In this document: in pieces, positions 1-11,212 of the stretch | Position numbering within the stretch: position 1 is the stretch's first letter | How the letters are laid out: every line of letters starts with the position of its first letter | Source: an uncultured Pelagibacteraceae bacterium | GTDB taxonomy: Bacteria > Pseudomonadota > Alphaproteobacteria > Pelagibacterales > Pelagibacteraceae | NCBI GenBank assembly: GCA_902577075.1 | Contig: CACGXV010000005.1 | Coordinates: 1 to 64,000, forward strand | Direction of reading: 5' to 3' | Length of the DNA stretch: 64,000 nucleotides | The notes under the pieces: model-generated | What the model was told of the DNA's origin: nothing | The model's input: the letters and a program-made list of their open reading frames with translations, nothing else | The model's database searches: none | Position numbers and translations under genes: made by a program

Positions 1-19
1 AAAAATAATTTTTTTCTAA

Positions 20-1423
20 ATGTCACTTACAACTTACGATAAAATTTGGAATGATCACCTAGTTGATGAACAACCAGATGGAACATCTTTATTATTTGTA
101 GATAGACATTTAATTCATGAGGTGACCAGCCCTCAGGCATTTGAGGGATTAAGAAATTCTAATAGAAAAGTTAGACATCCAAAATTAACACTTGCTGTTG
201 CAGATCACAATGTTCCAACTACTGACAGATCAGAGGGAATTGCTGATGAAGATTCAAGAATTCAAGTTGAAACTTTGAATAAGAACTGTAAAGAATTTGG
301 AGTAGAGCTATTTGGAATGGATGACAAAAGACAAGGTATTGTTCATATCATTGGGCCAGAGCAAGGATTTACACAACCTGGTAATATTATTGTTTGTGGT
401 GATAGTCATACTGCAACACATGGTGCATTTGGAGCTTTAGCATTTGGAATCGGAACGTCTGAAGTAGAACATGTTTTAGCAACACAAACTTTAGTTCAAA
501 AGAAATCAAAAAATTTTAAAATAAGTGTTAATGGGTCGTTACCTATTGGGGTAACATCGAAAGATGTAATCTTACAAATCATTGGAAAAATAGGTACAGC
601 AGGAGGCACAGGTTACGTAATTGAGTATGCTGGAAATCTTATTTCTGATCTAAGTGTTGAGCAGAGAATGACAATTTGCAATATGACTATTGAAGGTGGT
701 GCTAGAGCAGGACTTATACAACCAGACGAGAAAATATTTAAGTATTTAAAAGGAAAACCAATGTCACCAAAGGGAGAAAACTGGGATAAAGCCTTAGAAT
801 ATTGGCACACATTGAAGTCTGATAAAGATGCAAACTTTGACAAAGAGTTAACATTAGATGGTTCTCAAATAAAACCAATGGTAACTTGGGGAACATCTCC
901 ACAAGATGTGGTGGAAATAGATGGTAAAGTTCCGAGTCCTGAAAACGAAACTGATCCAGATAGAAAAAATTCAATTAATAGATCGTTAAATTATATGGGT
1001 TTAAAACCAAACACTAAAATCCAAGATATTAAGATAGATAAAGTTTTTATTGGAAGCTGCACTAATGGTAGAATAGAAGATATCAGAGAAGCAGCTAAAA
1101 TTCTTAAAGATAAAAAAATTGCCAATCATGTGCATGCTATGATCGTTCCTGGATCTGGATTAGTTAAGGAGCAAGCTGAACAAGAGGGTTTAGATAAAAT
1201 ATTTTTACAATCAGGTTTTGAATGGAGAGAACCAGGCTGTTCAATGTGTTTAGCTATGAACGCAGATAAACTTAAGCCAGAGGAAAGGTGTGCGTCGACA
1301 TCAAATAGAAATTTTGAGGGAAGACAAGGAAGAGGTGGTAGAACACATTTAGTTAGCCCTGCAATGGCTGCAGCAGCTGCAATATCAGGGAATTTAGATG
1401 ATGTTAGAAAGTACCAAAATTAA
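20..1423 (+). CDS. leuC: 3-isopropylmalate dehydratase large subunit LeuC
   Basis: Large subunit of isopropylmalate isomerase, which converts 2-isopropylmalate to 3-isopropylmalate in leucine synthesis, in the cytoplasm with LeuD. The 467-residue length is the family norm. The three 4Fe-4S cysteines are visible: C347 in GSCTNGR and C407/C410 in EPGCSMC. These are also the positions used in well-studied LeuC proteins. The early HEVTSPQAF and the [12 protein letters not shown] block are aconitase-family signatures. leuD starts on the base after the stop, so the two are one transcript. Only 19 bases lie upstream in the window, so the promoter cannot be judged. Confidence 0.98.
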   Translation: MSLTTYDKIWNDHLVDEQPDGTSLLFVDRHLIHEVTSPQAFEGLRNSNRKVRHPKLTLAVADHNVPTTDRSEGIADEDSRIQVETLNKNCKEFGVELFGMDDKRQGIVHIIGPEQGFTQPGNIIVCGDSHTATHGAFGALAFGIGTSEVEHVLATQTLVQKKSKNFKISVNGSLPIGVTSKDVILQIIGKIGTAGGTGYVIEYAGNLISDLSVEQRMTICNMTIEGGARAGLIQPDEKIFKYLKGKPMSPKGENWDKALEYWHTLKSDKDANFDKELTLDGSQIKPMVTWGTSPQDVVEIDGKVPSPENETDPDRKNSINRSLNYMGLKPNTKIQDIKIDKVFIGSCTNGRIEDIREAAKILKDKKIANHVHAMIVPGSGLVKEQAEQEGLDKIFLQSGFEWREPGCSMCLAMNADKLKPEERCASTSNRNFEGRQGRGGRTHLVSPAMAAAAAISGNLDDVRKYQN

Positions 1424-2029
1424 ATGAAAAAATTTAGTTCAATCAAAAGTATTCCTGCTTATCTTCCTATCGTAAACATAGATACAGATATGATAATTCC
1501 CAAACAGTTTTTAAAAACTATCAAAAGAACAGGATTAGGAAAAAACTTATTCTTTGAAATGAGATATGACCAAAGTGGTAAAGAAATTAATGATTTTATT
1601 TTAAATAATAGTCCTTACGATAATTCAAAAATTTTAATAGCAGGAAAAAATTTTGGATGTGGATCTTCGAGAGAACACGCACCTTGGGCTTTGTTAGATT
1701 TTGGAATTACTTGTGTGATAAGCTCTAGTTATGCTGATATATTTTACAATAACTGTTTTAAAAATGGCATCTTGCCGATTACAATTTCAGAAGACCAAAT
1801 TAAAGAGATCTCAGAATATTCAAAAAGAAAAGAGGAAATTTCTGTAAATTTGCCTGAACAAACAATAAATTTTGGAAATAAAGAAATCCAATTTGAAATA
1901 GATCAATTTAAGAAAAAATGTTTGATAGAAGGACTCGATGATATTGCATTATCATTAGAAAAGTCAGACAAAATAATTTCCTATGAAAATAAAATAAAAA
2001 CATCAAAGCCTTGGATTTTTAGTGATTAA
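1424..2029 (+). CDS. leuD: 3-isopropylmalate dehydratase small subunit LeuD
   Basis: Small (swivel-domain) subunit of isopropylmalate isomerase, partner of LeuC. At 201 residues it has normal bacterial length. The family signature [17 protein letters not shown] sits near residues 73-89, and the N-terminal [14 protein letters not shown] is typical of the substrate loop. It follows leuC with no gap, and its last 8 bases overlap the GTG-started leuB, so leuC, leuD and leuB are translationally coupled. Identification is firm. Confidence 0.98.
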   Translation: MKKFSSIKSIPAYLPIVNIDTDMIIPKQFLKTIKRTGLGKNLFFEMRYDQSGKEINDFILNNSPYDNSKILIAGKNFGCGSSREHAPWALLDFGITCVISSSYADIFYNNCFKNGILPITISEDQIKEISEYSKRKEEISVNLPEQTINFGNKEIQFEIDQFKKKCLIEGLDDIALSLEKSDKIISYENKIKTSKPWIFSD

Positions 2030-3128
2030 AATTAAAAAGAGAAAAATACTACTATTGCCTGGTGATGGTATTGGTCCGGAAGTTATGGCCGAGGTTGAAA
2101 AAATAATTAAATGGTTCAACTCGAAAAAATCTTTAGATTTTGAAATAGACAAAGACCTAGTTGGTGGAGCTGCTTATGATAAACATGGTTCACCAATAAC
2201 TGATGAGGCTTTTTATAAGGCACAAGAAAGTGCAGCAGTTATTTTAGGTGCAGTAGGTGGACCGAAGTGGGATAATCTTGACTTTTCTAAAAAACCAGAG
2301 AGAGCACTTTTAAAATTAAGAAAAGAATTAAAGTTATTTGCAAATCTTAGACCTGCAATATGTTTTAAACAACTTGTTGATGCATCAAGTTTAAAACCCG
2401 AGCTTGTTTCTGATTTAGACTTACTTTTCGTAAGAGAATTAACTGGAGGAATTTATTTCGGTGAACCGAGAGGAATAAAGCCTATAGATAATGGAGAGAG
2501 AAAAGGAATAAATACACATATTTACACCTCAAGTGAAATTCAGAGAGTAGCTAGAGTTGCATTTGATCTAGCAAGAAAAAGAAACAATAAAGTTACTTCT
2601 TGTGAAAAATCAAATGTAATGGAAGCTGGCCAATTATGGAAAGAAGAAGTTCAATCAATTCATGAAAAAGAATACAGCGATGTTGAATTAAATCATATGC
2701 TTGCTGACAATTGTGCTATGCAATTAGTAAGAAATCCAAAACAATTTGACGTCATTGTTACTGATAACCTTTTTGGTGATATGTTATCTGATGAAGCAGC
2801 AATGCTGACTGGTTCTCTAGGACTTTTACCATCAGCTTCTTTAGGCGCAAAAGATAAAAATGGTAATATGCGATCACTATATGAGCCAGTTCATGGATCT
2901 GCACCAGACATAGCTGGACAAGGTATAGCGAACCCAATTGCTACAATTTTAAGCTTTGCTATGGCTTTGAGATATTCCTTAGACCTTGATAAAGAAGCAG
3001 ATAGTTTGGAAAAAGCTGTTCAAGATGTTCTAGATGAAGGTCTTAGAACTAAAGATATTATTTCCAAAGGAATGAAAGAGGTATCTACATCAGTAATGGG
3101 TGATGCGATAATTTCAAAATTGCAATAA
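2022..3128 (+). CDS. leuB: 3-isopropylmalate dehydrogenase LeuB
   Basis: NAD-dependent oxidative decarboxylation of 3-isopropylmalate, the third step specific to leucine. The 368-residue protein shows [11 protein letters not shown] at the N terminus, the [12 protein letters not shown] block near residue 140 that separates LeuB from isocitrate dehydrogenase, and the metal-binding [14 protein letters not shown] region near 246. The start is GTG at 2022, inside the end of leuD. No better start lies close by and the N terminus aligns with the family. It is the last gene of the leu set; a 26-base gap separates it from the acyl-CoA dehydrogenase. Confidence 0.97.
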   Translation: MIKIKKRKILLLPGDGIGPEVMAEVEKIIKWFNSKKSLDFEIDKDLVGGAAYDKHGSPITDEAFYKAQESAAVILGAVGGPKWDNLDFSKKPERALLKLRKELKLFANLRPAICFKQLVDASSLKPELVSDLDLLFVRELTGGIYFGEPRGIKPIDNGERKGINTHIYTSSEIQRVARVAFDLARKRNNKVTSCEKSNVMEAGQLWKEEVQSIHEKEYSDVELNHMLADNCAMQLVRNPKQFDVIVTDNLFGDMLSDEAAMLTGSLGLLPSASLGAKDKNGNMRSLYEPVHGSAPDIAGQGIANPIATILSFAMALRYSLDLDKEADSLEKAVQDVLDEGLRTKDIISKGMKEVSTSVMGDAIISKLQ

Positions 3129-3154
3129 TTCAACATTTATTCTAAAGTATACTT

Positions 3155-4918
3155 ATGCCAACTTATAATGCACCTGTCGAAGATATGATGTTTCTCTTTG
3201 ATAAATTGAGAAACAATAAAAAATATAATGAGATTGAAAAATACAAGGAAGTTAACTCAGAATTAGTGAAAGATATTTTGGATGAAGCAGCTAAAATAAC
3301 TCAAAACTTAATTTTGCCTCTTGCAAAGAGTGGAGATGAAACGCCTGCAGTTCTTGAAAATGGAGTTGTCAGAACACCCCCAGGATACAAAGAGGCTTAC
3401 CAAAAATTTATAGAAGATGGATGGATTTCTTTATCTTGTGATCCAAAATACGGTGGACAAGGAATGCCAAAAACAGTCAGTACATTTTTTGATGAAATGC
3501 TTTCATCAGCAAGCTTGTCATTTAAACTTTATAGCGAACTAACAATTGGGGCATATAATTGTTTACTAAGACATGCAGATGAAGAAATAAAGAATACTTA
3601 TTTACCTAAAATGGTAGAGGGGAAATGGAGTGGCACAATGTGTCTTACAGAACCAGTATGTGGAACAGATTTAGGTTTGTTAAAAACTAAAGCTATAGAT
3701 CAAAAAGATGGAACATACAAGATAAGTGGACAAAAAATTTTCATTACCTCAGGTGACCAAGATTTAACAGAAAATATTATTCATTTAGTGTTAGCTCGAT
3801 CAACAGACTCTCCGGCAGGTACTAAAGGAATTAGTTTATTTTTAGTTCCCAAATTCGTTTTAAATAAAGATGGAACTGTTGGACCAAGAAATGGTGTTTC
3901 AACAGGCTCTATTGAAAATAAAATGGGAATTAAAGGATCTGCAACATGTGTTTTAAATTTTGATGATGCTGTTGGATACATGATTGGACCTAAAAATAAA
4001 GGTCTAAACTCTATGTTTACAATGATGAATTTAGAAAGAATAATTGTTGGGATTCAGGGACTTGGAATTTCAGAAATTGCATACCAAAATTCTCTTACTT
4101 ATGCCAAAGAAAGAAAACAGGGGAAGGCATTTAATTCTAAATCAAATAATGGCGCAGATTTTATTATTGACCATGTTGATATAAGAAGATCACTTTTAAG
4201 CATGAAATCTATGATTGAAGGACAAAGAGCCTTGAGTTTCTGGCTATCTCAGCAAATTGAAGTAAGTTTGAATCATTCTGATGAAAAAATAAAACAAGAG
4301 GCTTCAGATCTTGTTTCATTGATGACACCAGTTGTTAAATCACTTTTTACAGACAATGCAATGGAGATAACCAGTGAAGCAATGCAAATTCATGGAGGGT
4401 ATGGATTTACAAAAGATCAAGGTATTGAACAATTCTATCGAGATAATAGGATTACACCTATTTATGAGGGAACAAATTCGGTTCAGGCGGCTGACTTAGT
4501 TTTTAGAAAGTTAATTAACAAAAATGGTGATGTTATTGAAAATTATTTAAACCTAGTTAAAGAAGAGATTAATATTACAGACAAAAAAGCAGAACCATTT
4601 ATAAAACAACTTAATTATCATTTAGATATTTTATCCAAATTCACTGATTGGATGAAAGAAAAAATCAAAAATTCTCCAGAGGATGCTAGTGGAGCATGTA
4701 ATGATTATTTAAAAGTTTTAGGTTTAGTGGCTACAGGACATGCATGGTTGAAAGTGCTTGAAGTTTCTTTTAAGGAATATGACAGCAATAAAGACTTTTA
4801 TGAGGACAAAATTCAAACCGCAAACTTTTTCTTTAATAGAGTACTTCCTAGAATAGAAAGTAGTTATATTACTGCAACAACTGGAAGTAATTATATTATG
4901 AACTATAAATTTAATTAG
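3155..4918 (+). CDS. dmdC: acyl-CoA dehydrogenase, probable 3-methylmercaptopropionyl-CoA dehydrogenase DmdC
   Basis: FAD-dependent acyl-CoA dehydrogenase of the long (587-residue) form with a C-terminal extension, as in the DmdC group. The flavin/substrate block CLTEPVCGTDLG lies near residue 163, and the catalytic-base segment YEGTNSVQA near residue 437. In the DMSP demethylation pathway this enzyme turns methylmercaptopropionyl-CoA into methylthioacryloyl-CoA. The specific role is inferred from the two genes after it, an acyl-CoA ligase and a clear DmdA. From sequence alone it could be another medium- or short-chain acyl-CoA dehydrogenase. No hydratase for the next step (DmdD or AcuH) is in the window. 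One base separates it from the ligase. Confidence 0.87.
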   Translation: MPTYNAPVEDMMFLFDKLRNNKKYNEIEKYKEVNSELVKDILDEAAKITQNLILPLAKSGDETPAVLENGVVRTPPGYKEAYQKFIEDGWISLSCDPKYGGQGMPKTVSTFFDEMLSSASLSFKLYSELTIGAYNCLLRHADEEIKNTYLPKMVEGKWSGTMCLTEPVCGTDLGLLKTKAIDQKDGTYKISGQKIFITSGDQDLTENIIHLVLARSTDSPAGTKGISLFLVPKFVLNKDGTVGPRNGVSTGSIENKMGIKGSATCVLNFDDAVGYMIGPKNKGLNSMFTMMNLERIIVGIQGLGISEIAYQNSLTYAKERKQGKAFNSKSNNGADFIIDHVDIRRSLLSMKSMIEGQRALSFWLSQQIEVSLNHSDEKIKQEASDLVSLMTPVVKSLFTDNAMEITSEAMQIHGGYGFTKDQGIEQFYRDNRITPIYEGTNSVQAADLVFRKLINKNGDVIENYLNLVKEEINITDKKAEPFIKQLNYHLDILSKFTDWMKEKIKNSPEDASGACNDYLKVLGLVATGHAWLKVLEVSFKEYDSNKDFYEDKIQTANFFFNRVLPRIESSYITATTGSNYIMNYKFN

Positions 4919-4919
4919 C

Positions 4920-6548
4920 ATGAACCATTATGAGACAAATTTGGATAAAAATGATGCTAATTATGTTCCATTAACGCCTTTATCGTTTTTAGAGAGGGCA
5001 AAAGATATTTACCCAAATTATGAGGCTGTAGTTTACGAGGGTAGAAAATATACTTGGAGCGAAGTTTATAAAAGATGTGTTAAGTTTGCCAGTGCACTAG
5101 ACAAGATTGGAATTAAAACTGGTGATACAGTATCTGTTTTAGCGTTTAACACTCCAGAAATTTTTGAGGCACATTATTCTATTCCAATGGTTGGTGCAGT
5201 AATAAATGCAATTAATACAAGACTTGACTCTAAGACAATAAGCTACATCTTAAATCATAGTGAGGCAAAGGTATTAATAGTTGATAGACAATTTCACGAT
5301 GTAATCAAAAAAGCTTTAGAAGACGTGAAGCAGGAAATTAAAATAATAGATATTGATGATAAAGATGCGAATTTAAAAGATTCTAAAGCAATAGGGTCTT
5401 TGGAATATGAAGATTTTCTAAGTACAGGTGATGAAGGCTATACTTGGAAATTACCTAAAGATGAGTGGCAGGCAATTGCTTTAGGATATACATCAGGAAC
5501 AACAGGGAATCCAAAAGGAGTAGTTTATCATCATAGAGGATCATATTTAATGGCAACCGGAAGTGCTATTGCATGGAACATGCCTAACAAATTAAACTTT
5601 TTATATACAGTTCCAATGTTTCATTGTAATGGATGGTGCTATCCTTGGACAATGTCAATGATTCATGGAAGAGTAATATGTTTAAGAAACATTGATGTTA
5701 AAAAAATATTTGAGTTGATTGATAAATATGAAGTGACTCATTTTGGAGGCGCTCCTATTGTTTTAAATATGCTGGCTAACGCCCCAAAAGATCAACAAAA
5801 AGAATTAAAAAGAAAAGTTTACGTTTTAACCGCAGGTGCTCCTCCTCCAAGTATAATTTTTGAAAAAATGAAAAAACTTGGATTTGAAGTAATGCATGTT
5901 TATGGTTTAACAGAAACTTATGGTCATATTTTACAATGTGCATGGAATGAAGAGTGGGATGGATTAGATCAAGACAATCAAAATGAAATCAAAGCCAGAC
6001 AAGGTGTAAGATATCCAAACACGGAGGGTGTTGTTGTCATGGACCCAGAAACTATGAAACCAATACCTCATGACGGAAAAACTATGGGTGAAATAATGAT
6101 TAGAGGTAATGTTGTAATGAAAGGTTATTTTAAAGATAAGGAAGCAACAGAAAAATCTATGGAAGGTGGATGGTTTCATTCAGGAGATTTAGCTGTAACT
6201 CATCCAAGTGGTTACATAAAAATTCAAGATAGATCTAAAGATATTATTATATCTGGTGGAGAAAATATTTCATCTATCGAAATCGAAAATACAATATCAA
6301 AACACCCTGCTGTATCTCTAGCAGCAGTGGTTGCAAAGCCTGATGAGAAATGGGGAGAAACTCCATGTGCCTTTGTGGAGTTGATAGAAGGGAAATCTAG
6401 TACAGAGGAGGAAATTATTACTTTTTGTAGAGAAACCCTCGCTGGGTTTAAACTTCCAAAGAAAGTAGTATTTGCTCCATTACCAAAGACATCAACGGGT
6501 AAAATTCAAAAGTTTGAATTAAGAAAACAAGCTAAAGAACTTAGCTAA
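4920..6548 (+). CDS. dmdB: AMP-forming acyl-CoA ligase, probable 3-methylmercaptopropionate-CoA ligase DmdB
   Basis: Acyl-adenylate-forming ligase of 542 residues. The ATP-binding P-loop YTSGTTGNPKG is near residue 190, the adenylation-core GLTETYG follows near 335, and the catalytic C-terminal lysine lies in STGKIQKFELRK near 525. It would activate methylmercaptopropionate, the product of DmdA, with CoA and ATP. Its place between dmdC and dmdA supports that assignment. Medium-chain fatty-acid CoA ligases share the same fold and motifs, so substrate choice is inference. The ATG at 4920 is two bases after the dmdC stop. Confidence 0.88.
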   Translation: MNHYETNLDKNDANYVPLTPLSFLERAKDIYPNYEAVVYEGRKYTWSEVYKRCVKFASALDKIGIKTGDTVSVLAFNTPEIFEAHYSIPMVGAVINAINTRLDSKTISYILNHSEAKVLIVDRQFHDVIKKALEDVKQEIKIIDIDDKDANLKDSKAIGSLEYEDFLSTGDEGYTWKLPKDEWQAIALGYTSGTTGNPKGVVYHHRGSYLMATGSAIAWNMPNKLNFLYTVPMFHCNGWCYPWTMSMIHGRVICLRNIDVKKIFELIDKYEVTHFGGAPIVLNMLANAPKDQQKELKRKVYVLTAGAPPPSIIFEKMKKLGFEVMHVYGLTETYGHILQCAWNEEWDGLDQDNQNEIKARQGVRYPNTEGVVVMDPETMKPIPHDGKTMGEIMIRGNVVMKGYFKDKEATEKSMEGGWFHSGDLAVTHPSGYIKIQDRSKDIIISGGENISSIEIENTISKHPAVSLAAVVAKPDEKWGETPCAFVELIEGKSSTEEEIITFCRETLAGFKLPKKVVFAPLPKTSTGKIQKFELRKQAKELS

Positions 6549-6599
6549 TATAGTTTCTTTACAAAATTGGAATAAGATGACAGTAATGCGGGAAAATAA

Positions 6600-7709
6600 A
6601 TGAAAAACTTTTTAATAGCAAAATCAAGAAGACTAAGGGGAACACCGTATACCTCTAGAATTGAAAAACAAGGCGTGACTGCTTACACTATATATAATCA
6701 TATGTTGTTGCCAGCAGCATTTGGTTCTGTAGAAGACGCTTACCATCACTTGAAAGAGCATGTTCAAATTTGGGATGTTGCTGCTGAAAGACAAGTTGAA
6801 ATTTCTGGTAAAGATTCTGCTAAATTAGTTCAATTAATGACATGTAGAGATTTGTCAAAATCTAAAGATGGAAGATGTTATTACTGCCCAATCATTGATG
6901 ATAATGCAGGTTTAATTAATGATCCTGTGGTCCTACGATTAAATGAAAATAGGTGGTGGATTTCTTTAGCTGACTCAGATGTCATTCTATTTGCTAAAGG
7001 ATTAGCAATTGGAAACAAATTTGATGTAAAAATTTCTGAACCTGATGTTGATATAATGGCAGTGCAAGGACCAAAATCATTTCAATTAATGGAAAAAGTT
7101 TTTGGAGAAAAAATTGTAAATTTAAAATTTTTTGGCTTTGATTATTTTGAATTTGGCGGAGATAAACATCTTATTGCAAAATCTGGATGGTCTAAACAAG
7201 GCGGCTATGAAATTTATATGGAACACAACGAATCAGGTTTAAAATTATACGACCATCTTTTTGAAATTGGTAAAGAATTTAATATTAAACCAGGTGGACC
7301 AAATTTAATTGAACGTATTGAGAGTGGTTTACTTTCACATGGAAATGATATGGATAATGGAGACAATCCATATGAATGTGGATTTGATAAATATATCAAT
7401 ATTGACAGCGATGTAGATTTTTTAGGTAAAGAAAAATTAAAGAAAATAAAATCAGAAGGAGTTAAAAAAAAATTGATGGGAGTTAAAATTGATACTAAGG
7501 AAATAAATGTTACTGGTTCAATGGATTTAATTGATGAAAATAATAAAGTAATTGGAGAATTAAGATCTGGATGTTATAACCCAACTTTCGGCCAAGTTAT
7601 TGGAATTGCAATGATAAATAAACCTCACTTTGAGGAGTCGAAATCCTTCAAAATCAACATAAATGGTACTCATTTTGGTGGAAAAGTTTGTGATTTGCCT
7701 TTCATTTAG
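6600..7709 (+). CDS. dmdA: dimethylsulfoniopropionate demethylase DmdA
   Basis: Tetrahydrofolate-dependent enzyme that moves a methyl group from DMSP to THF, leaving methylmercaptopropionate. It is a GcvT-fold protein of 369 residues, the length of the Pelagibacter enzyme. The N-terminal ITYN-type substrate segment is seen as [15 protein letters not shown], followed by [13 protein letters not shown] and [17 protein letters not shown], which I recognise as DmdA rather than glycine-cleavage T protein. It follows dmdC and dmdB after a 51-base gap, which may hold its own weak promoter. In SAR11 this is a main route for reduced sulfur and one-carbon units. Confidence 0.96.
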   Translation: MKNFLIAKSRRLRGTPYTSRIEKQGVTAYTIYNHMLLPAAFGSVEDAYHHLKEHVQIWDVAAERQVEISGKDSAKLVQLMTCRDLSKSKDGRCYYCPIIDDNAGLINDPVVLRLNENRWWISLADSDVILFAKGLAIGNKFDVKISEPDVDIMAVQGPKSFQLMEKVFGEKIVNLKFFGFDYFEFGGDKHLIAKSGWSKQGGYEIYMEHNESGLKLYDHLFEIGKEFNIKPGGPNLIERIESGLLSHGNDMDNGDNPYECGFDKYINIDSDVDFLGKEKLKKIKSEGVKKKLMGVKIDTKEINVTGSMDLIDENNKVIGELRSGCYNPTFGQVIGIAMINKPHFEESKSFKININGTHFGGKVCDLPFI

Positions 7710-7727
7710 TATAAAACTCTAAATATC

Positions 7728-8738
7728 ATGAATATAGCAATAGTTGGTGCAACTGGAAACGTAGGAAGAAAATTAATTGAAGTTTTGGAAAAAAAAAACT
7801 TTCCTCTAACAGAAGCTTATTTAGTTGCTTCCCCAAATAGTGCTGGAAAAAAAATAAATTTTTTAGGTAAAGAGCATATAGTAATAAACCTAGAGGAGTT
7901 TGATTTTTCAAAAGTAAAAATAGTATTTTTTGCTGCTGGATCAGCAATAGCTGAAAAATGGGCGCCAATAGCTGCTGAAAAAACAATTGTTATAGATAAT
8001 TCAAAATTTTTTAGAAAAGATCCTGAAATACCTTTGATTGTGCCCGAAGTAAATTCAAAAGAATTACCAAAATTTAAAAACAAAAATATTATAGCAAATG
8101 CTAATTGTTCTGTAATTCCAATTGTTGTAGCTCTTAAACCTTTACACGATTTATATAATGTCAAAAGAATAGTTGCATCAACTTACCAATCAGTATCAGG
8201 TGCAGGGAAGGCTGGAATGGACGAACTTATATCTCAAACAAAAGAAGTATTGGAAAACAAAAATGTTCAGTCTAAAAACTTTACTAAGCAGATAGCTTTC
8301 AATGCAATACCACATATCGATAGTTTTCTTGAAAACGGAAGCACAAAAGAGGAGCAAAAAAATCATGATGAAGTGAAAAAAATTTTAGATAATAAAATTA
8401 GTATTACCTCTACTTGTGTAAGAATTCCTGTTCTCGTATCTCACTCAATAAGTGTGAATGTAGAATTTAATAAGAAACATAACTTAGAAGAGGTAAAAAC
8501 TGTTTTATCATCATCTCCAGGATGTAAAGTAGTTGATGAACATAAAGATGGTGGGTACATTACTCCAGTTGAAGCTGAAGATAAATTTGAAACATTCGTA
8601 TCAAGAATTCGTGATGACTCTTCACAACCTAATTCAATTAATATGTGGATAGTATCAGATAATTTATTAAAAGGTGCTGCACTTAATGCTGTTGAAATTG
8701 CTGAAGCTTTAATAGAAAAAGATTTTTATGGAAGATAA
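7728..8738 (+). CDS. asd: aspartate-semialdehyde dehydrogenase
   Basis: NADP-dependent reduction of aspartyl phosphate to aspartate semialdehyde, the branch point to lysine/diaminopimelate, threonine and methionine. The protein has 336 residues. The nucleotide loop GATGNVGRK is at residues 7-15, and the catalytic cysteine is C127 in NANCSVIPIV. The SGAGKAGMDEL and RIRDDSSQPN blocks are typical. The last 11 bases overlap sdhC. Placement between dmdA and the sdh operon is not a pathway link; it probably reflects genome packing. Confidence 0.97.
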   Translation: MNIAIVGATGNVGRKLIEVLEKKNFPLTEAYLVASPNSAGKKINFLGKEHIVINLEEFDFSKVKIVFFAAGSAIAEKWAPIAAEKTIVIDNSKFFRKDPEIPLIVPEVNSKELPKFKNKNIIANANCSVIPIVVALKPLHDLYNVKRIVASTYQSVSGAGKAGMDELISQTKEVLENKNVQSKNFTKQIAFNAIPHIDSFLENGSTKEEQKNHDEVKKILDNKISITSTCVRIPVLVSHSISVNVEFNKKHNLEEVKTVLSSSPGCKVVDEHKDGGYITPVEAEDKFETFVSRIRDDSSQPNSINMWIVSDNLLKGAALNAVEIAEALIEKDFYGR

Positions 8739-9111
8739 AAATCCAATATCACCACATATACAGATTTATAACTGGCACATTTCCTCATTGGTTTCAATAT
8801 CACATCGGATAACTGGTATAATAAATTTTTTTGCTATTACTTTAATAGGTTTATGGATAGCTTCATTATTATTGGGTGAGGGTTATTATGAGCACACAAG
8901 TTCTTTTTTGTCTTCTTTTTTCGGTAAATTTATTTGTATTGGAATAATCTGGTCTTTCACATTTCAAGTTCTAAGTGAGATAAGGCATTTGGTAATGGAC
9001 TTAGGATATGGTTTTGAACCCAAAACTACAAAAGTATCTGGATTGATTGTTTTGATTGGCTCTTTTCCTATATCAGTTTTAATTTACACTACCGGAAGGT
9101 TAATAATTTAA
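8728..9111 (+). CDS. sdhC: succinate dehydrogenase cytochrome b556 subunit SdhC
   Basis: Membrane anchor of complex II that binds haem b and ubiquinone. The 127-residue protein has the SdhC signature SPHIQIYNWHISSLVSISHRITG (the central residues SxxHRxTG are those of the family) and three hydrophobic segments. The haem-ligand histidine is expected in the IRHLVMDLGYG segment near residue 88. It starts within the end of asd, and its stop overlaps the sdhD start by one base. Confidence 0.96.
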   Translation: MEDKNPISPHIQIYNWHISSLVSISHRITGIINFFAITLIGLWIASLLLGEGYYEHTSSFLSSFFGKFICIGIIWSFTFQVLSEIRHLVMDLGYGFEPKTTKVSGLIVLIGSFPISVLIYTTGRLII

Positions 9112-9434
9112 TGGGATCTGTAACTAAGAAATGGTTGTTTTTAAAAGTAAGTTCAGCAATTTTAATACCTTTAATGATATGGTTCGCAATGAGTTTGGCT
9201 TCTATTTATGACAAAGGCTATAATGAGGTTCTAACATTTATATCATCACAGCCATCCAAATTATTATTTAGCATGTTTTTGATTTTTGCATATTTTTTCT
9301 CAGCACTAAGCATAAGCGAGGTTTTTGAAGATTATATTGAAGACAAAAATATCAAAAATGCCGCAAATAAAATCTTAAATATCTTTGCTATAGTATTTCC
9401 ATTATTAATAATTATCTTAGTATTTAATTTATAA
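9111..9434 (+). CDS. sdhD: succinate dehydrogenase membrane anchor SdhD
   Basis: Second small membrane subunit of complex II. It is 107 residues long with three hydrophobic stretches (about residues 14-34, 48-65 and 85-106). Sequence conservation in SdhD is low. The call rests on length, membrane profile and position between sdhC (one-base overlap) and sdhA (two-base gap). The [11 protein letters not shown] segment resembles the usual end of helix II and following loop. Confidence 0.9.
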   Translation: MGSVTKKWLFLKVSSAILIPLMIWFAMSLASIYDKGYNEVLTFISSQPSKLLFSMFLIFAYFFSALSISEVFEDYIEDKNIKNAANKILNIFAIVFPLLIIILVFNL

Positions 9435-9436
9435 TT

Positions 9437-11212
9437 ATGAGTTCGTACAAAATAATTGATCATGAATATGATGTAGTTGTCTTGGGTGCTGGTGGCTCAG
9501 GTTTAAGAGCTGCAGTTGGCCTAAGTGAAGCTGGTCTAAAAACAGCCTGTGTGTCAAAAGTATTTCCCACAAGAAGTCATACTTCTGCTGCACAAGGAGG
9601 TATTTCTGCAGCGTTAGGAAATATGGGTGAGGATGACTGGAGATGGCATATGTATGATACAGTTAAAGGTGCTGATTGGTTGGGTGACCAAGACTCAATT
9701 GAATATTTGTGTAAAGAGGCTCCGGCAGCAGTATTGGAATTAGAAAAGTATGGAGTTCCGTTTAGTAGAACGGAAGATGGTAAAATTTATCAAAGACCCT
9801 TTGGGGGTATGACAAAAAATTATGGAAATGAGACAGTTCAGAGAACATGTGCGGCGGCTGATAGAACAGGTCATGCAATACTTCACACTCTGTATGGCCA
9901 AGCTTTGAAGCACAATACCGAATTTTTTATTGAGTACTTTGCACTAGATTTAATAATGAAAGATGGAGCATGCAAAGGTTTAATTGCTTGGAACCTTAAC
10001 GACGGAACCATACACAGATTCAGATCTCACATAACAATTATTGCAACAGGAGGGTATGGGAAAGTATATTACTCAGCTACTTCTGCTCATACTTGTACTG
10101 GAGATGGTAATGCGATGGTTTTAAGAGCTGGTTTACCTTTACAAGATATGGAGTTTGTGCAATTTCACCCAACTGGCATATACGGCCATGGAACTTTAAT
10201 TTCAGAAGGTGTTAGAGGTGAAGGAGGTTATTTAGTAAATTCAAAAGGTGAAAGATTTATGGAGCGTTACGCACCAAAAGCAAAAGATTTAGCATCAAGA
10301 GACGTAGTAAGTAGATCAATTGCGGTAGAAATAAATGAAGGTAGAGGTATAGGAAAAGAACAAGATCATGTTCATCTTCATATAGATCACTTAGACCCTA
10401 AAGTTATAGAAGAAAGATTACCAGGTATTTCTGAGGCTTCTAAATTATTTGCTAACGTGGATGTAACTAAGGAACCAATACCGGTTGTTCCAACTGTGCA
10501 TTACAATATGGGGGGAATACCAACAAATTATAAGGCTGAAGTTCTTACTGTTAATGGATCGGAGAAAACTGTTCCTGGCCTAATGGCAATCGGAGAAGCT
10601 GCATGTGTATCTGTTCATGGTGCTAATAGATTGGGCTCAAACTCATTAATTGATCTTGTAGTTTTTGGAAGAGCAGCTGCAAAAAGAGCAGCAGAACTTG
10701 TAAAACCAGGAATGAAACATGACGAAATCGATAAAAGTGAGACTGATAGATGTTTAGATAGATTTGATAAACTTAGAAATTCTGAGGGTTCTAACCCTAC
10801 ATCTGAACTTAGACTATCAATGCAAAAAACTATGCAGTCTAAATGTGCTGTATTTAGAAGTGAAAAGACATTAAAGGAAGGTGTTGATGAAATAAGAAAA
10901 CCTTTTGAGGGTATGGAATCTTTATCTGTTAAAGATAAATCATTAATATTTAATACAGATCTAGTCGAAACTTTAGAATTTGATAACTTAATTAGGCAAG
11001 CAATAACTACTATGGACTCAGCTTATCACAGAAAAGAAAGTAGAGGAGCACATGCAAGAGAAGACTTTCCGAAAAGAGATGATGAAAATTATATGCAACA
11101 TACTCTCTCATGGTGCAATGGCTCTAAGACAAAAATAAATTATAGACCAGTTCATAGATCAACACTGACAAATGATGTACAATATTTTCCTCCTCAGGAA
11201 AGAGTATATTAA
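9437..11212 (+). CDS. sdhA: succinate dehydrogenase flavoprotein subunit SdhA
   Basis: Catalytic subunit of complex II, oxidising succinate to fumarate with covalent FAD. The 591-residue protein shows the dinucleotide motif [12 protein letters not shown] near residues 15-26, the FAD-linked histidine H48 in [10 protein letters not shown], and the substrate/active-site blocks [11 protein letters not shown] and [19 protein letters not shown]. It sits inside sdhCDAB, overlapping sdhB by one base (TAATG). Confidence 0.98.
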   Translation: MSSYKIIDHEYDVVVLGAGGSGLRAAVGLSEAGLKTACVSKVFPTRSHTSAAQGGISAALGNMGEDDWRWHMYDTVKGADWLGDQDSIEYLCKEAPAAVLELEKYGVPFSRTEDGKIYQRPFGGMTKNYGNETVQRTCAAADRTGHAILHTLYGQALKHNTEFFIEYFALDLIMKDGACKGLIAWNLNDGTIHRFRSHITIIATGGYGKVYYSATSAHTCTGDGNAMVLRAGLPLQDMEFVQFHPTGIYGHGTLISEGVRGEGGYLVNSKGERFMERYAPKAKDLASRDVVSRSIAVEINEGRGIGKEQDHVHLHIDHLDPKVIEERLPGISEASKLFANVDVTKEPIPVVPTVHYNMGGIPTNYKAEVLTVNGSEKTVPGLMAIGEAACVSVHGANRLGSNSLIDLVVFGRAAAKRAAELVKPGMKHDEIDKSETDRCLDRFDKLRNSEGSNPTSELRLSMQKTMQSKCAVFRSEKTLKEGVDEIRKPFEGMESLSVKDKSLIFNTDLVETLEFDNLIRQAITTMDSAYHRKESRGAHAREDFPKRDDENYMQHTLSWCNGSKTKINYRPVHRSTLTNDVQYFPPQERVY

